Source of the DNA: Bacillota bacterium
GTDB lineage: Bacteria; Bacillota; Clostridia; Lachnospirales; Lachnospiraceae
Assembly: GCA_023409835.1 (NCBI GenBank)
Contig: JAEYQV010000057.1
Coordinates: 1 to 11,098, forward strand
Reading direction: 5' to 3'
Length of the DNA stretch: 11,098 nt
A program made the position numbers and the translations under genes. Shown one piece after another: positions 1 to 7,220 of the stretch (its first letter is position 1; every line of letters begins with the position of its first letter). The notes beneath the pieces were generated by a model, which saw nothing but the letters and a program-made list of their open reading frames with translations, was not told where the DNA came from and made no database searches.

Positions 1-884
1 GAATAAAGGTTATGGATGGCGATGTACTCGAGGCCGGTGACGAGCTGACCGAGGGTAGCGTTAACCCTCATGATATTCTAAAGATCAAGGGTGTTCGTGC
101 TGTTCAGGACTATATGATACAAGAGGTTCAGAGAGTTTACCGCCTGCAGGGTGTTGATATCAACGATAAGCACATCGAGGTTATTGTACGTCAGATGCTG
201 AAGAAGATTCGTATCGAGAACAATGGAGATACCGTCTTCCTGCCGGGCACCCTGATTGATATCCTTGAGTTTGAGGATGAGAACAACAGGTTACTTTCTG
301 AGGGACTTGAGCCTGCAGAAGGCAAACAGGTTATGCTTGGTATCACGAAAGCATCCCTGGCAACCAATTCCTTCCTGTCAGCAGCTTCCTTCCAGGAAAC
401 GACGAAGGTTCTGACAGAAGCAGCAATCAAGGGTAAGGTAGATCCACTGATTGGTCTGAAGGAAAATGTTATCATCGGTAAGCTGATCCCTGCCGGTACC
501 GGTATGAAGAGATACCGTTCCGTGAAGTTGGATTCCGATCTGCAGGAAGAATATATGCTGTCAGAGGATCTTGAGGGTGACGGTAACTATTCCGATGAGT
601 TTGATACCTTTGAATATTCTGAAGATGATTACAATTCCGAAGAATTTTTTGACGAGGATCAGGAACCCTATGATGTTGATATTGAAGACGGAGTAGCGGA
701 ATTTGTTTATGATGAGGATAAATACGAAAAGGAAGAGGATGACCTGCAAAGAGAGGATGCAATTCCGGGAGTTGATGACGCTCATGTAAATTATGGTGAG
801 AACAGCCATAATGACGGTGACTGGACGGAGACCGAATTCAACCTTAAGGGCATCGATGAAGACGACTACAGTGACGGGTTATAG
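1..884 (+). CDS. rpoC: RNA polymerase beta' subunit, C-terminal part (5' end outside window)
   Basis: This is the 3' end of the gene for the catalytic beta' subunit of RNA polymerase. The frame is open from base 3 to the TAG at 882-884; the first ATG at 12 is internal, not a start. Counting from that Met, the family C-terminal blocks are clear: GDELTEGSVNPHDILKIKG near 9-27, RVYRLQGVDINDKHIEVIVRQ near 41-61, and SFLSAASFQETTKVLTEAAI followed by GLKENVIIGKLIPAGTG near 120-164. Ordinary beta' subunits end soon after this. Here about 117 further residues (174-290) follow, of which 48 are Asp or Glu and only 4 Lys or Arg. The tail is rich in Tyr, Ser and Asn and is probably disordered. It is read without a frameshift and ends just before a terminator, so it looks like a real extension. 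A strong hairpin at 940-975 closes the transcript. Confidence 0.97.
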   Translation, partial: IKVMDGDVLEAGDELTEGSVNPHDILKIKGVRAVQDYMIQEVQRVYRLQGVDINDKHIEVIVRQMLKKIRIENNGDTVFLPGTLIDILEFEDENNRLLSEGLEPAEGKQVMLGITKASLATNSFLSAASFQETTKVLTEAAIKGKVDPLIGLKENVIIGKLIPAGTGMKRYRSVKLDSDLQEEYMLSEDLEGDGNYSDEFDTFEYSEDDYNSEEFFDEDQEPYDVDIEDGVAEFVYDEDKYEKEEDDLQREDAIPGVDDAHVNYGENSHNDGDWTETEFNLKGIDEDDYSDGL

Positions 885-939
885 GCACTGATTGCTCTGA
901 GTTATTCACTTATCCTGATATCAATAATAATATAAGTAA

Positions 940-985
940 GGGCTGTCATCCAACCGTAAGGCTGGAGGGCAGCCCTGATTTATTC
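940..985 (+). terminator. Rho-independent terminator after rpoC
   Basis: GGGCTGTC at 940-947 pairs with GGCAGCCC at 968-975 (one G-T wobble). The pairing continues inward through ATCCAACC and GGCTGGA with two mismatches around a GTAA loop. The T-rich stretch after it (TGATTTATTCC) is weak. It sits 55 bases after the rpoC stop, where the end of the rpoB-rpoC transcript is expected. Confidence 0.8.
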
Positions 986-1021
986 CTTCGGCTACAAGCG
1001 AATGGCCTGAACTAAAAATTG

Positions 1022-1081
1022 AAAGCGTTGAAAAACGGTGCTTTAGAGCGATAAAAATAGGTTGCTTTTAGCAATAAAGCA
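1022..1081 (+). other. Structured non-coding stretch with competing stem-loops
   Basis: GCTTT at 1040-1044 can pair with AAAGC at 1022-1026, around GTT-GAAA-AAC, or as TGCTTTA (1039-1045) with TAAAGCA (1075-1081). The second pairing encloses a small hairpin, TTGC-TTTTA-GCAA (1062-1074). The rest of the 885-1315 gap holds the rpoC terminator, a 12-base palindrome GTATCATGATAC at 1084-1095, and the promoter and inverted repeat listed separately. No protein-coding frame is convincing in the gap. The stretch matches no RNA family I know, and its function is unknown. Confidence 0.3.
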
Positions 1082-1170
1082 TTGTATCATGATACTGTAT
1101 GTTTTTGGGGATAATCTCCCACAGTGGAATCTCCTTGGGAATGGAAGTAATGAGTGGTATTATTAGAACC

Positions 1171-1200
1171 TTGATGCAAGTCAAATTTCATTCATATGAT
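1171..1200 (+). promoter_or_regulatory. Candidate promoter for the phosphohexomutase gene
   Basis: TTGATG (1171-1176) and TATGAT (1195-1200) are 18 bases apart and resemble sigma-A -35 and -10 boxes (4/6 and 5/6 matches). Transcription would begin near 1207, at the edge of the inverted repeat at 1210-1255, giving a leader of about 110 bases. An alternative is the perfect TATAAT at 1267-1272, but no good -35 box stands before it and the inverted repeat would occupy that place. Confidence 0.45.
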
Positions 1201-1209
1201 ATGCAGTTA

Positions 1210-1255
1210 ACGTATGCATTCGTATGAAAGCATGCTTTCATATGAATACATGCAT
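1210..1255. repeat. 46-base imperfect inverted repeat with a perfect 20-base palindromic core
   Basis: The core TATGAAAGCATGCTTTCATA (1223-1242) equals its own reverse complement. Pairing extends outward on both sides to 1210 and 1255. The 23-base arms contain two mismatches (1211/1254 and 1217/1248) and two G-T pairs (1222/1243 and 1213/1252). TTCATATGA occurs at 1237-1245 and again as a direct copy at 1191-1199, overlapping the candidate -10 box. With no loop and no T-run after it, it does not look like a terminator. It could be a repressor operator or a leader RNA hairpin. It lies about 60 bases before the phosphohexomutase start. Confidence 0.7.
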
Positions 1256-1315
1256 GTAAATGAAGATATAATCTACGAAGGTAGATACTATGTTGGAAAG
1301 GAAGAGGTTTAGAGT

Positions 1316-3031
1316 ATGGAATATGAATTAAGATATCAGGAGTGGTTAACAAACCCATACTTTGACGAGGTTACCAGAGCTGAGCTGGTAGCTTTACAGG
1401 GAAATGAAAAAGAAATTAAAGAAAGATTTTTCCGTGATCTGGAGTTTGGTACCGGTGGTTTAAGAGGAATCCTGGGAGCCGGAGTTAACAGGATGAATAT
1501 ATACACTGTACGCAGAGCTACGCAGGGACTTGCGAACTATATCAGGAAGCAGGGTGGTGAGAGCAAAGGAGTTGCAATTGCCTACGATTCCAGAAGGATG
1601 TCGCCGGAATTTGCACTGGATACGGCTTTATGCCTTGGAGCAAATGGGATTAAGGCTTACCTTTTTGAGTCTCTTAGACCAACTCCGGAGCTGTCCTATG
1701 CTGTCAGGGAGCTGGGCTGCATCTCGGGTATTGTGATTACAGCAAGTCATAACCCGGCTGAATATAACGGCTACAAGGTATATTGGGAGGATGGGGCACA
1801 GATCACATCACCCAAGGATGTGGAAATTATTCAGGAGGTTAATTCCATCACAGACTTTTCTAAGGCGAAAACCATGACAAAGGAGGAGGCCCTGGCGAAG
1901 GGACTGCTCGTGGTAATCGGAAAGGATATTGATGAAAAATATATCGCAGAGCTGAAAAAGCTTGTTATTAATCCGTTGAGCGAAGAGGGGAAGAAATTAA
2001 GCATTGTCTACACACCGTTAAACGGTACCGGTAATCTCCCTGTCCGCAGAATCTTAAAGGAGCTGGGCTTTGAGAATGTATATGTGGTTCCGGAGCAGGA
2101 GCAGCCGGACTCGGAGTTCTCAACCGTAGGATATCCGAACCCGGAGGATCCCAAGGTATTTACTCTTGCCAGGAAGCTGGCAGAAGAGGTCGCTGCAGAT
2201 CTGATTCTGGCCACTGATCCTGATGCGGATCGCTTAGGAATACAGGTTAGGAATCCGGAGGGTGAGTTTGTTCTATTTAACGGAAATATGACCGGAGCCT
2301 TAATAGCTGAGTATGAATTCTCCCAGAAGGCGGAGAAGGGACTTCTTCCGGCGAATGCAGCCCTGGTTAAGACGATTGTTACCGGTAACATCTCAGATCG
2401 GATTGCAGAGCATTATCGGGCCAGACTGATCGAAGTCCTGACCGGCTTCAAATATATCGGAGAGCAGATTAAGCTCTTTAAGGAAACGGGCTCCAATGAA
2501 TTCATCTTCGGTTATGAGGAAAGCTATGGCTGTCTGATCGGTACTCATTCCAGAGATAAGGATGCAATCGTTGCAGTGATGGCTCTGTGTGAGGCGGCAG
2601 CATATTATAAATCTAAGGGAATCACCCTGTATGATCAGATGATAAGGATCTATGAGAAGTATGGTTACTATATGGAGGATCTGGTGTCTGTCACCTTAAA
2701 GGGTATTGAAGGTATAGAGAAAATCAAGGCAATTATGGAAGGCTATCGAAGCAACCCTCCGAAGGCGGCCGGCGGCTACCGGATTCTTAAAATCCGGGAC
2801 TACAGGGAAGATACGGTGAAGGATCTTATAACCGGAACGGTTACCCCGACCGGACTTCCGAATTCCGATGTATTATATTTTGAACTGGAGGAGGATGCCT
2901 GGTGCGCAATCCGTCCCTCCGGTACAGAACCGAAGATTAAGTTTTACTTCGGTGTAAAGGGAAGCACTGCGGAGGATGCCAACAACAGGCTTCAGAGACT
3001 GATGACGGATGAGGTATTCCGGGTAAGCTAA
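1316..3031 (+). CDS. Phosphoglucomutase / phosphomannomutase family enzyme (alpha-D-phosphohexomutase)
   Basis: Cytoplasmic enzyme that moves the phosphate between C1 and C6 of a hexose, most likely interconverting glucose-6-phosphate and glucose-1-phosphate for nucleotide-sugar and wall-polymer synthesis. All family motifs are present: TASHNP at 142-147 with the phosphoserine Ser144, the metal loop DPDADR at 301-306, the sugar-binding loop GYEESYG at 399-405, and the phosphate-binding RPSGTEPK at 533-540. The 571-residue length fits the long PgcA/PGM2-like branch of firmicutes rather than GlmM or short phosphomannomutases. The ATG is preceded by GGAAAGGAAGAGG (1295-1307). It is a single-gene unit: a terminator and a long gap lie before it, and a hairpin at 3058-3113 lies after it. 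The exact substrate (glucose, mannose or a pentose) cannot be settled from the sequence. Confidence 0.93.
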   Translation: MEYELRYQEWLTNPYFDEVTRAELVALQGNEKEIKERFFRDLEFGTGGLRGILGAGVNRMNIYTVRRATQGLANYIRKQGGESKGVAIAYDSRRMSPEFALDTALCLGANGIKAYLFESLRPTPELSYAVRELGCISGIVITASHNPAEYNGYKVYWEDGAQITSPKDVEIIQEVNSITDFSKAKTMTKEEALAKGLLVVIGKDIDEKYIAELKKLVINPLSEEGKKLSIVYTPLNGTGNLPVRRILKELGFENVYVVPEQEQPDSEFSTVGYPNPEDPKVFTLARKLAEEVAADLILATDPDADRLGIQVRNPEGEFVLFNGNMTGALIAEYEFSQKAEKGLLPANAALVKTIVTGNISDRIAEHYRARLIEVLTGFKYIGEQIKLFKETGSNEFIFGYEESYGCLIGTHSRDKDAIVAVMALCEAAAYYKSKGITLYDQMIRIYEKYGYYMEDLVSVTLKGIEGIEKIKAIMEGYRSNPPKAAGGYRILKIRDYREDTVKDLITGTVTPTGLPNSDVLYFELEEDAWCAIRPSGTEPKIKFYFGVKGSTAEDANNRLQRLMTDEVFRVS

Positions 3032-3057
3032 GTACTGTGAGGAATTACTAAAACATG

Positions 3058-3117
3058 AGGGTTATTGCGTGAGCTTCTTGCATATCAATATGCAACAGTT
3101 CTGCAATAACCCTTTCT
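3058..3117. terminator. Shared terminator hairpin between convergent genes
   Basis: AGGGTTATTGC (3058-3068) pairs perfectly with GCAATAACCCT (3103-3113). Inside is a second perfect hairpin, TTGCATAT-CA-ATATGCAA (3078-3095). On the + strand TTTCT follows. On the - strand TGTTTTAG follows (complement of 3049-3056). It therefore probably ends both the phosphohexomutase transcript and the van transcript coming from the other side. Between it and the racemase stop (3114-3212) are only two short stems (3165-3177, 3183-3194), with no gene. Confidence 0.8.
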
Positions 3118-3212
3118 AATTCATAACATGGGATGTTTCATCGTTTCATCTTGTTAGCGATTAGCTGCCACAGGCAGACGATCCGATTATTCGGCTCATT
3201 CGATTCCAGGTG

Positions 3213-4436
3213 CTATAGATAAGCAGGTACAGTATCCAACCTCGGTGTTAGCAGGGAGAATGGAGTATTATAAATATATACCCTGTCCAGACGATCGCCT
3301 AATCTGCTGAATAGCTCATTGGTGATACTTCCGGAACGAGCGGCAACTTCCGGGGCCGTTATTTCACGGGAGCCATCTCTTCCGATTAGGGTAGCGATAT
3401 CACCGGGCTTAACCTCCGGAATATCTGTTACATCCACTAAAAGCTGATCCATACAGATTCTCCCGATAATCGGTGCGATACAGCCATGAAGCAACACACT
3501 GCCTGCTTCGCAGGAGAGGCTGCGGGGCAGACCATCTGCATAGCCGACGGGAAGCAGCGCCACTCTGCTCCTTCGTTTTGCGGTAAAGGTCCTCCCATAG
3601 CTTACAGGCTCCCCCTCCTCGACCTCCCGAATGAGGGCTACCCTGGCCTTCATAGACAGAACAGGAAGCAGGTCAGGATGTAGTCTGGTATGATCGTTTG
3701 GATAGCTGGAAGCACCATATAAGGAAATTCCTATTCTGGCATAATCACAATGCAATTCCGGATAATTGAGAAGACCGTAGCTGCTTTGAATATGGAGCTT
3801 TGGAAGCTTCACCGACCGTTCGGAAAGCTCCTTTAACAGAGCAGAGAAAGCTTTCAGTTGGCTGTTCGTATACAGGACATCATCCGGCTTAATGCTGTCG
3901 GCAACAGATAAATGCGTATAAATCCCGCGAATTCTCAGATTATGAAACCGAAACAGCTGATTGATATTATCGGTATCCTCTGCAGGAATGCCAATTCGAT
4001 GCATTCCCGTATCGATCTTTATATGAACCGGCAGAGGTCTGCCGCATTCCTCCAGCTTAAGGGCGTAATCGTAATCAATCACGGTCTGAGTCAATCTATA
4101 ATGTATCAGCTCTTCAACCCGGGCCACATCTGTATAACCTAAGATTAGGATCTCACCATGGATGCCACGCTTTCGTAGCGCGATTCCCTCATCAGCCGTT
4201 GCAACACCGAAGGCTTTGATTCCGATCGTGTTTAGGCAATGGGCTATTTTATCTGCTCCATGCCCATAAGCATTTGCCTTTACGATTGCCATCATTTCAC
4301 AGCCCTTAGGCATGATTTGCTGCAACACCTGGGTATTGTGTATTAGGTTCGTAAGATTAATCTCCAACCAGGACCTGTCTCTGCAATGATCCCTTACAGG
4401 AGCGGACTGCTGTTTCTCTGTCTTATCATAATTCAT
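3213..4436 (-). CDS. vanT: VanT-type serine/alanine racemase, soluble form without the membrane domain
   Basis: PLP-dependent fold-III racemase, inferred to supply D-Ser to the VanG ligase encoded in the same unit. The PLP lysine is Lys53 (AIVKANAYGHG), the catalytic tyrosine is Tyr280 (VSYGRTF), and GYADG (298-302) and GRICMDQ (325-331) complete the active site. In the block SITNELFSR (370-378), Asn373 aligns with Tyr354 of Geobacillus alanine racemase. As I recall, an Asn here marks VanT serine racemases. Described VanT proteins are about 700 residues with an N-terminal multi-helix membrane domain; this one is 407 residues and lacks it. The ATG at 4436 is chosen because GGAGG lies 8 bases before it; a start at 4475 would add 13 residues inside vanXY. 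It overlaps the vanXY end by 11 bases and is the last gene of the unit. A plain alanine racemase remains possible. Confidence 0.85.
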   Translation of the reverse strand: MNYDKTEKQQSAPVRDHCRDRSWLEINLTNLIHNTQVLQQIMPKGCEMMAIVKANAYGHGADKIAHCLNTIGIKAFGVATADEGIALRKRGIHGEILILGYTDVARVEELIHYRLTQTVIDYDYALKLEECGRPLPVHIKIDTGMHRIGIPAEDTDNINQLFRFHNLRIRGIYTHLSVADSIKPDDVLYTNSQLKAFSALLKELSERSVKLPKLHIQSSYGLLNYPELHCDYARIGISLYGASSYPNDHTRLHPDLLPVLSMKARVALIREVEEGEPVSYGRTFTAKRRSRVALLPVGYADGLPRSLSCEAGSVLLHGCIAPIIGRICMDQLLVDVTDIPEVKPGDIATLIGRDGSREITAPEVAARSGSITNELFSRLGDRLDRVYIYNTPFSLLTPRLDTVPAYL

Positions 4437-5196
4437 TGTCTTTCCTCCATAGGGTGATAATGATACCATCCACATTATTGCCCGATATCTGATATAATGA
4501 ATTTTCCGGAAGCTTTATTCTTGTGCGTACAGCTGCAGATAAATTAATATAATATATTTCGAAGAGGTGTGCACAGTGACTGATGGTTAAATGCTGTCCC
4601 GTACTGGGATAATCCTTCAGATAATCGATATATTCCTCCAAGGATAGATTCTGCTCATGCATCAGTCTGGAATGAGGAAATCCGACATACCGGAAATGCC
4701 AGGGTTCAGGGGCGATACCGGTGACTTTCTCCTTGCCGCTTTGATAACGTTCCACAAAGCCATAATCAGGGGCTTTATTCCTGAACTCATTGCAGATTCC
4801 TTCGTAGGGAAAATCCGGGCAGATAAAATCAATCTGCTCCTGCAGGTGTGCCAGATCAATTGCTAAACCGGTCTGGTGCTCACTATGGCCCGGAGGAGCC
4901 ACATATTTTTCAGTAAATTCTAAGCCCAGCTCGGACAGGGAACTGAAATATATCTCCTTCTGCTCGTAGTAGGAACGGTACCCGCTGACGGGGAGTATTA
5001 CATCAGAGCCGCTTAGCTCCGTAAGCAGATGGGATAATACAGAAGCAGCCTTTACTTCCAACAGTAGCTCCGGGAATTTATGATTGAGAGGTACTAACGG
5101 CGGACGGTTATCCTGATCAATTAAAGGGTAATCCTTATTGATTAATATAAGGTTGCCCTTATGAATATCCATCTGGTCTAAATAAACCTCCGTCAT
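4426..5196 (-). CDS. vanXY: VanXY-type D,D-dipeptidase / D,D-carboxypeptidase
   Basis: Zinc peptidase of the VanY/VanX family (M15) that would hydrolyse D-Ala-D-Ala and trim the terminal D-Ala from pentapeptide precursors, so that only D-Ser-ended precursors remain. SEHQTGLAID at 105-114 supplies zinc ligands His107 and Asp114. EPWH at 164-167 supplies the catalytic Glu164 and zinc ligand His167. Arg74 in SGYRS matches the arginine that stabilises the transition state. No signal peptide or membrane segment is seen, which fits a cytoplasmic VanXY rather than a membrane-anchored VanY. The 256 residues match VanXY of the VanG type (about 254) and not the shorter VanC-type enzyme. It begins in an ATGA overlap with the vanG stop and has only a weak ribosome binding site, so translation is probably coupled. 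Its end overlaps the racemase gene by 11 bases. Confidence 0.92.
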   Translation of the reverse strand: MTEVYLDQMDIHKGNLILINKDYPLIDQDNRPPLVPLNHKFPELLLEVKAASVLSHLLTELSGSDVILPVSGYRSYYEQKEIYFSSLSELGLEFTEKYVAPPGHSEHQTGLAIDLAHLQEQIDFICPDFPYEGICNEFRNKAPDYGFVERYQSGKEKVTGIAPEPWHFRYVGFPHSRLMHEQNLSLEEYIDYLKDYPSTGQHLTISHCAHLFEIYYINLSAAVRTRIKLPENSLYQISGNNVDGIIITLWRKDNEL

Positions 5197-6242
5197 ATGG
5201 CAGAACCCAGCTCCACCAGCTTATTTAAAATCTCCTCGAAGGATATACCGATGCCTTTCATCATATTAGGATAACGACTGTGTGAGGTAAAGCCGGGTAT
5301 GGTATTGACCTCGTTAAATACAATCCTTCCATCCGGGGTCAGAAACATATCCACCCGAGCGAAGCCTTTGCATCCAAGGGTTCTGTAAATGACAGCGGCA
5401 GTTTCTTTAATTTTATCTGCTGTTGTGGTGTCAATTCTTGCAGGCATGTGGATTTTGGAGGTTTTCAGGGTATACTTCTCCGTATTGTCAAAAAATCCGT
5501 CGGTCAGTTCAATCTCATCTACTTCGCCGATGGTCAGCTCCGTATTCCCAAGGACGGCGCATCCTACCTCAAAGCCCTCCACATTTTCCTCCAGGATGAC
5601 CTCGTCATCGTGCTCAAAGGCTGTTCTTACAGCTGCCGGTAAACACTCCTGCGAATATACCTTAGTGATACCAAAGGAGGAGCCGGCCTTCATGGGCTTA
5701 ACAAAGACAGGGAAGTGGAGGTGGCTTGTCCTCTGATACAGCTCCTCATCAGATACCGATCCGGTTAGAACCACTGCTTCAGGGACGGCAATTCCTGCAG
5801 TGGAGACAAGCCGGTGTGCACGGTCCTTGTCCATACACAGTGCTGAGGCCAGAGTACCACACCCAATCAGAGGAATGCCGGCAAGCTCCAGTAGTCCCTG
5901 GATGGTCCCATCCTCGCCGTTTTTCCCGTGTAATACCGGGAAAACAGCATCCAGCTTCGTTCTTTTTATTCCACTCTTGGAAAGCTCTATGATAGCATGG
6001 CTGAAGCGATCCGGTGATATTGTGACGGGGACACACTCCTCCGGCATGGTATACCAGGTATTCTCCGGGATTTTATCCGGGTCGCCGTAATATCGATACC
6101 AGGAGCCCTCCCTCGTAATACCGATACATACCTTTTCATAAAGTGAGGGATTGAGTCCTTTGATTACAGCATAAGCAGACTGAAGCGATACCGGATACTC
6201 TGACGAACAACCTCCAAAAATAATTCCAATTCTTTTTTTCAT
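5193..6242 (-). CDS. vanG: D-alanine:D-serine ligase, VanG type
   Basis: ATP-grasp ligase forming D-Ala-D-Ser, which replaces D-Ala-D-Ala in lipid II and lowers vancomycin affinity. Glu15 (SSEYPVS), HGKNGEDGTIQG at 105-116, FVKPMKAGSSFG at 180-191 and NEVNTIPGFT at 310-319 are the family blocks. The omega loop FFDNTEKYTL (250-259) is of VanG type, unlike the Ddl loop or the Lys/His-containing VanA loop. From memory, VanG selects D-Ser through Asp243, Phe252 and Arg324; with a one-residue offset these are Asp242, Phe251 and Arg323 here. The length of 349 residues equals that of enterococcal VanG. AGGAGG stands 9 bases before the ATG, giving the best ribosome binding site in the unit. The start overlaps the vanW stop by one base (TAATG). 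Glycopeptide resistance itself is inferred, since many clostridial vanG clusters are silent. Confidence 0.94.
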   Translation of the reverse strand: MKKRIGIIFGGCSSEYPVSLQSAYAVIKGLNPSLYEKVCIGITREGSWYRYYGDPDKIPENTWYTMPEECVPVTISPDRFSHAIIELSKSGIKRTKLDAVFPVLHGKNGEDGTIQGLLELAGIPLIGCGTLASALCMDKDRAHRLVSTAGIAVPEAVVLTGSVSDEELYQRTSHLHFPVFVKPMKAGSSFGITKVYSQECLPAAVRTAFEHDDEVILEENVEGFEVGCAVLGNTELTIGEVDEIELTDGFFDNTEKYTLKTSKIHMPARIDTTTADKIKETAAVIYRTLGCKGFARVDMFLTPDGRIVFNEVNTIPGFTSHSRYPNMMKGIGISFEEILNKLVELGSAI

Positions 6243-7072
6243 TAAAGTAAGCCTCCTATGTTCATGATGGTTGTATCTATCGGCAGCTCATAGCCGATTC
6301 TACATATATTATCAAAAAGATAATGCTTGGTCATCTTGCCGGTATTTGTATTAATTTTATTACGGAAAGCAGTTAACCGTCGGTATACGTAATCTCCCTT
6401 TTTAAAGTAAACCATATCCTGATGATATACCTCATATACAAATACCGTCCATTTATCGGAGAGGATACTTCCGTATAGCTGATCCTCGTCTACGGATAGC
6501 AACAGCTGATAATTATAGCCGGTCTCGTTCTTTACCTTCAAGTCCAGCCAGCCTTCACAGACGGCTGCATCCATTCCTGCAGGTATGGATAACTCACCTT
6601 CAAAACATTCCATCAAGGAATGGGGATGCCTCTCGATTACGGTTAAAGGAGAATGAAGAAAAAGCCAGAATAGCAGGCTGCTTAGCTGGCACAGACCATC
6701 GCCGTAGTCGCTGTCAATATTGCCATGCTTTTGCGGGAAGCCCTCAGTAATGGTATGACTGAGGCCGGCATGCCTGACCAGCTGCCAGAAGGAGAAGGTC
6801 TCGTTCGGCCGGATGACCAGCTTATTTAAGGCCTCCACAGCAAGCTTGAGATTATGGAGCTTATCGGCGATCAGCTGGGGACTGGAAGTATGATCCCTTC
6901 CGGCTGTTATGGGGCCTGCTTCAAAGACCTTTATTGGGAGCAGACTGCCTTCCTTACACATTGCATAGTGGTTTTTATCAAAATGCATTTTTGTATAGAA
7001 ACAGATTTTCCGCTGTAGTCTCCTGACCGGCAGGAGGTATGGAAATGGCGGTATCATGTTAGTGCAAGACAT
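6242..7072 (-). CDS. vanW: VanW family protein
   Basis: Accessory protein of vanB- and vanG-type clusters whose biochemical role is not known. The VanW domain is recognised by RPNETFSFW at 88-96, GDGLCQLSSLLFW at 124-136 and VIERHPHS at 145-152 (numbered from the ATG). The protein has 276 residues, the usual length for this family, with no convincing signal peptide and a basic N-terminus. The frame is also open from a TTG at 7081, but the ATG at 7072 is preferred because AAAGGA lies 10 bases before it and only 2-3 bases before the TTG. It is the first gene after the 191-base gap that follows vanS. It ends within the vanG start codon, so it belongs to the same transcript as the ligase. Confidence 0.9.
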   Translation of the reverse strand: MSCTNMIPPFPYLLPVRRLQRKICFYTKMHFDKNHYAMCKEGSLLPIKVFEAGPITAGRDHTSSPQLIADKLHNLKLAVEALNKLVIRPNETFSFWQLVRHAGLSHTITEGFPQKHGNIDSDYGDGLCQLSSLLFWLFLHSPLTVIERHPHSLMECFEGELSIPAGMDAAVCEGWLDLKVKNETGYNYQLLLSVDEDQLYGSILSDKWTVFVYEVYHQDMVYFKKGDYVYRRLTAFRNKINTNTGKMTKHYLFDNICRIGYELPIDTTIMNIGGLL

Positions 7073-7137
7073 AGATTTCAAATCCTTTCTTATGTAAGAT
7101 CCATAGCTAAATCACGCAGGCGATACCGTTTTAAATT

Positions 7138-7190
7138 AAAAAAACATTCTCAGCCCTGATACTTAAAAGTATAGCAAAGCAGAGAATGTT
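7138..7190 (-). terminator. Terminator-like hairpin between vanS and vanW (possible attenuator)
   Basis: Read on the - strand, AACATTCTC (7190-7182) pairs perfectly with GAGAATGTT (7151-7143). The inner hairpin is ATACTT-TT-AAGTAT (7172-7159), and a run of seven T's (7144-7138) ends it, as in an intrinsic terminator. It lies 83 bases after the vanS stop and 66 bases before the vanW start. It may simply end vanR-vanS transcripts. No convincing promoter fits between it and vanW, however, so transcripts reaching vanW probably read through it. Confidence 0.75.
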
Positions 7191-7220
7191 CTTTATTTGT
7201 TTTCTATAAATAATAACTGT

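Noticed and set aside
191..809. - strand frames opposite the end of rpoC
   Set aside because: They are antisense to RpoC; the low-complexity protein sequence simply mirrors the Asp/Glu-rich tail.
1084..1095. Perfect 12-base palindrome GTATCATGATAC
   Set aside because: Short, AT-rich, far from the start codon, and with no second copy nearby; likely chance.
885..1315. Possible tRNA, known riboswitch or small gene in the rpoC-phosphohexomutase gap
   Set aside because: No cloverleaf, no recognisable riboswitch core and no frame with a ribosome binding site were found by eye.
2008..2391. 127-codon - strand frame inside the phosphohexomutase gene
   Set aside because: It is the complement of a conserved coding region including the metal loop; there are no motifs and no promoter.
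3114..3212. Short stems at 3165-3177 and 3183-3194 after the racemase stop
   Set aside because: 4-5 base pairs with no T-run; the stronger shared hairpin at 3058-3113 explains termination.
4437..4475. Longer racemase start at 4475
   Set aside because: The extra 13 residues lie in the vanXY frame and would cover the GGAGG that serves the ATG at 4436.
5389..6090. Several open frames inside the vanG region, on the + strand (5389-5736, 5726-5992, 5800-6090) and on the - strand in another frame (5779-6036)
   Set aside because: They lie wholly within the vanG gene, whose protein is conserved throughout; the translations show no family motifs and no ribosome binding sites.
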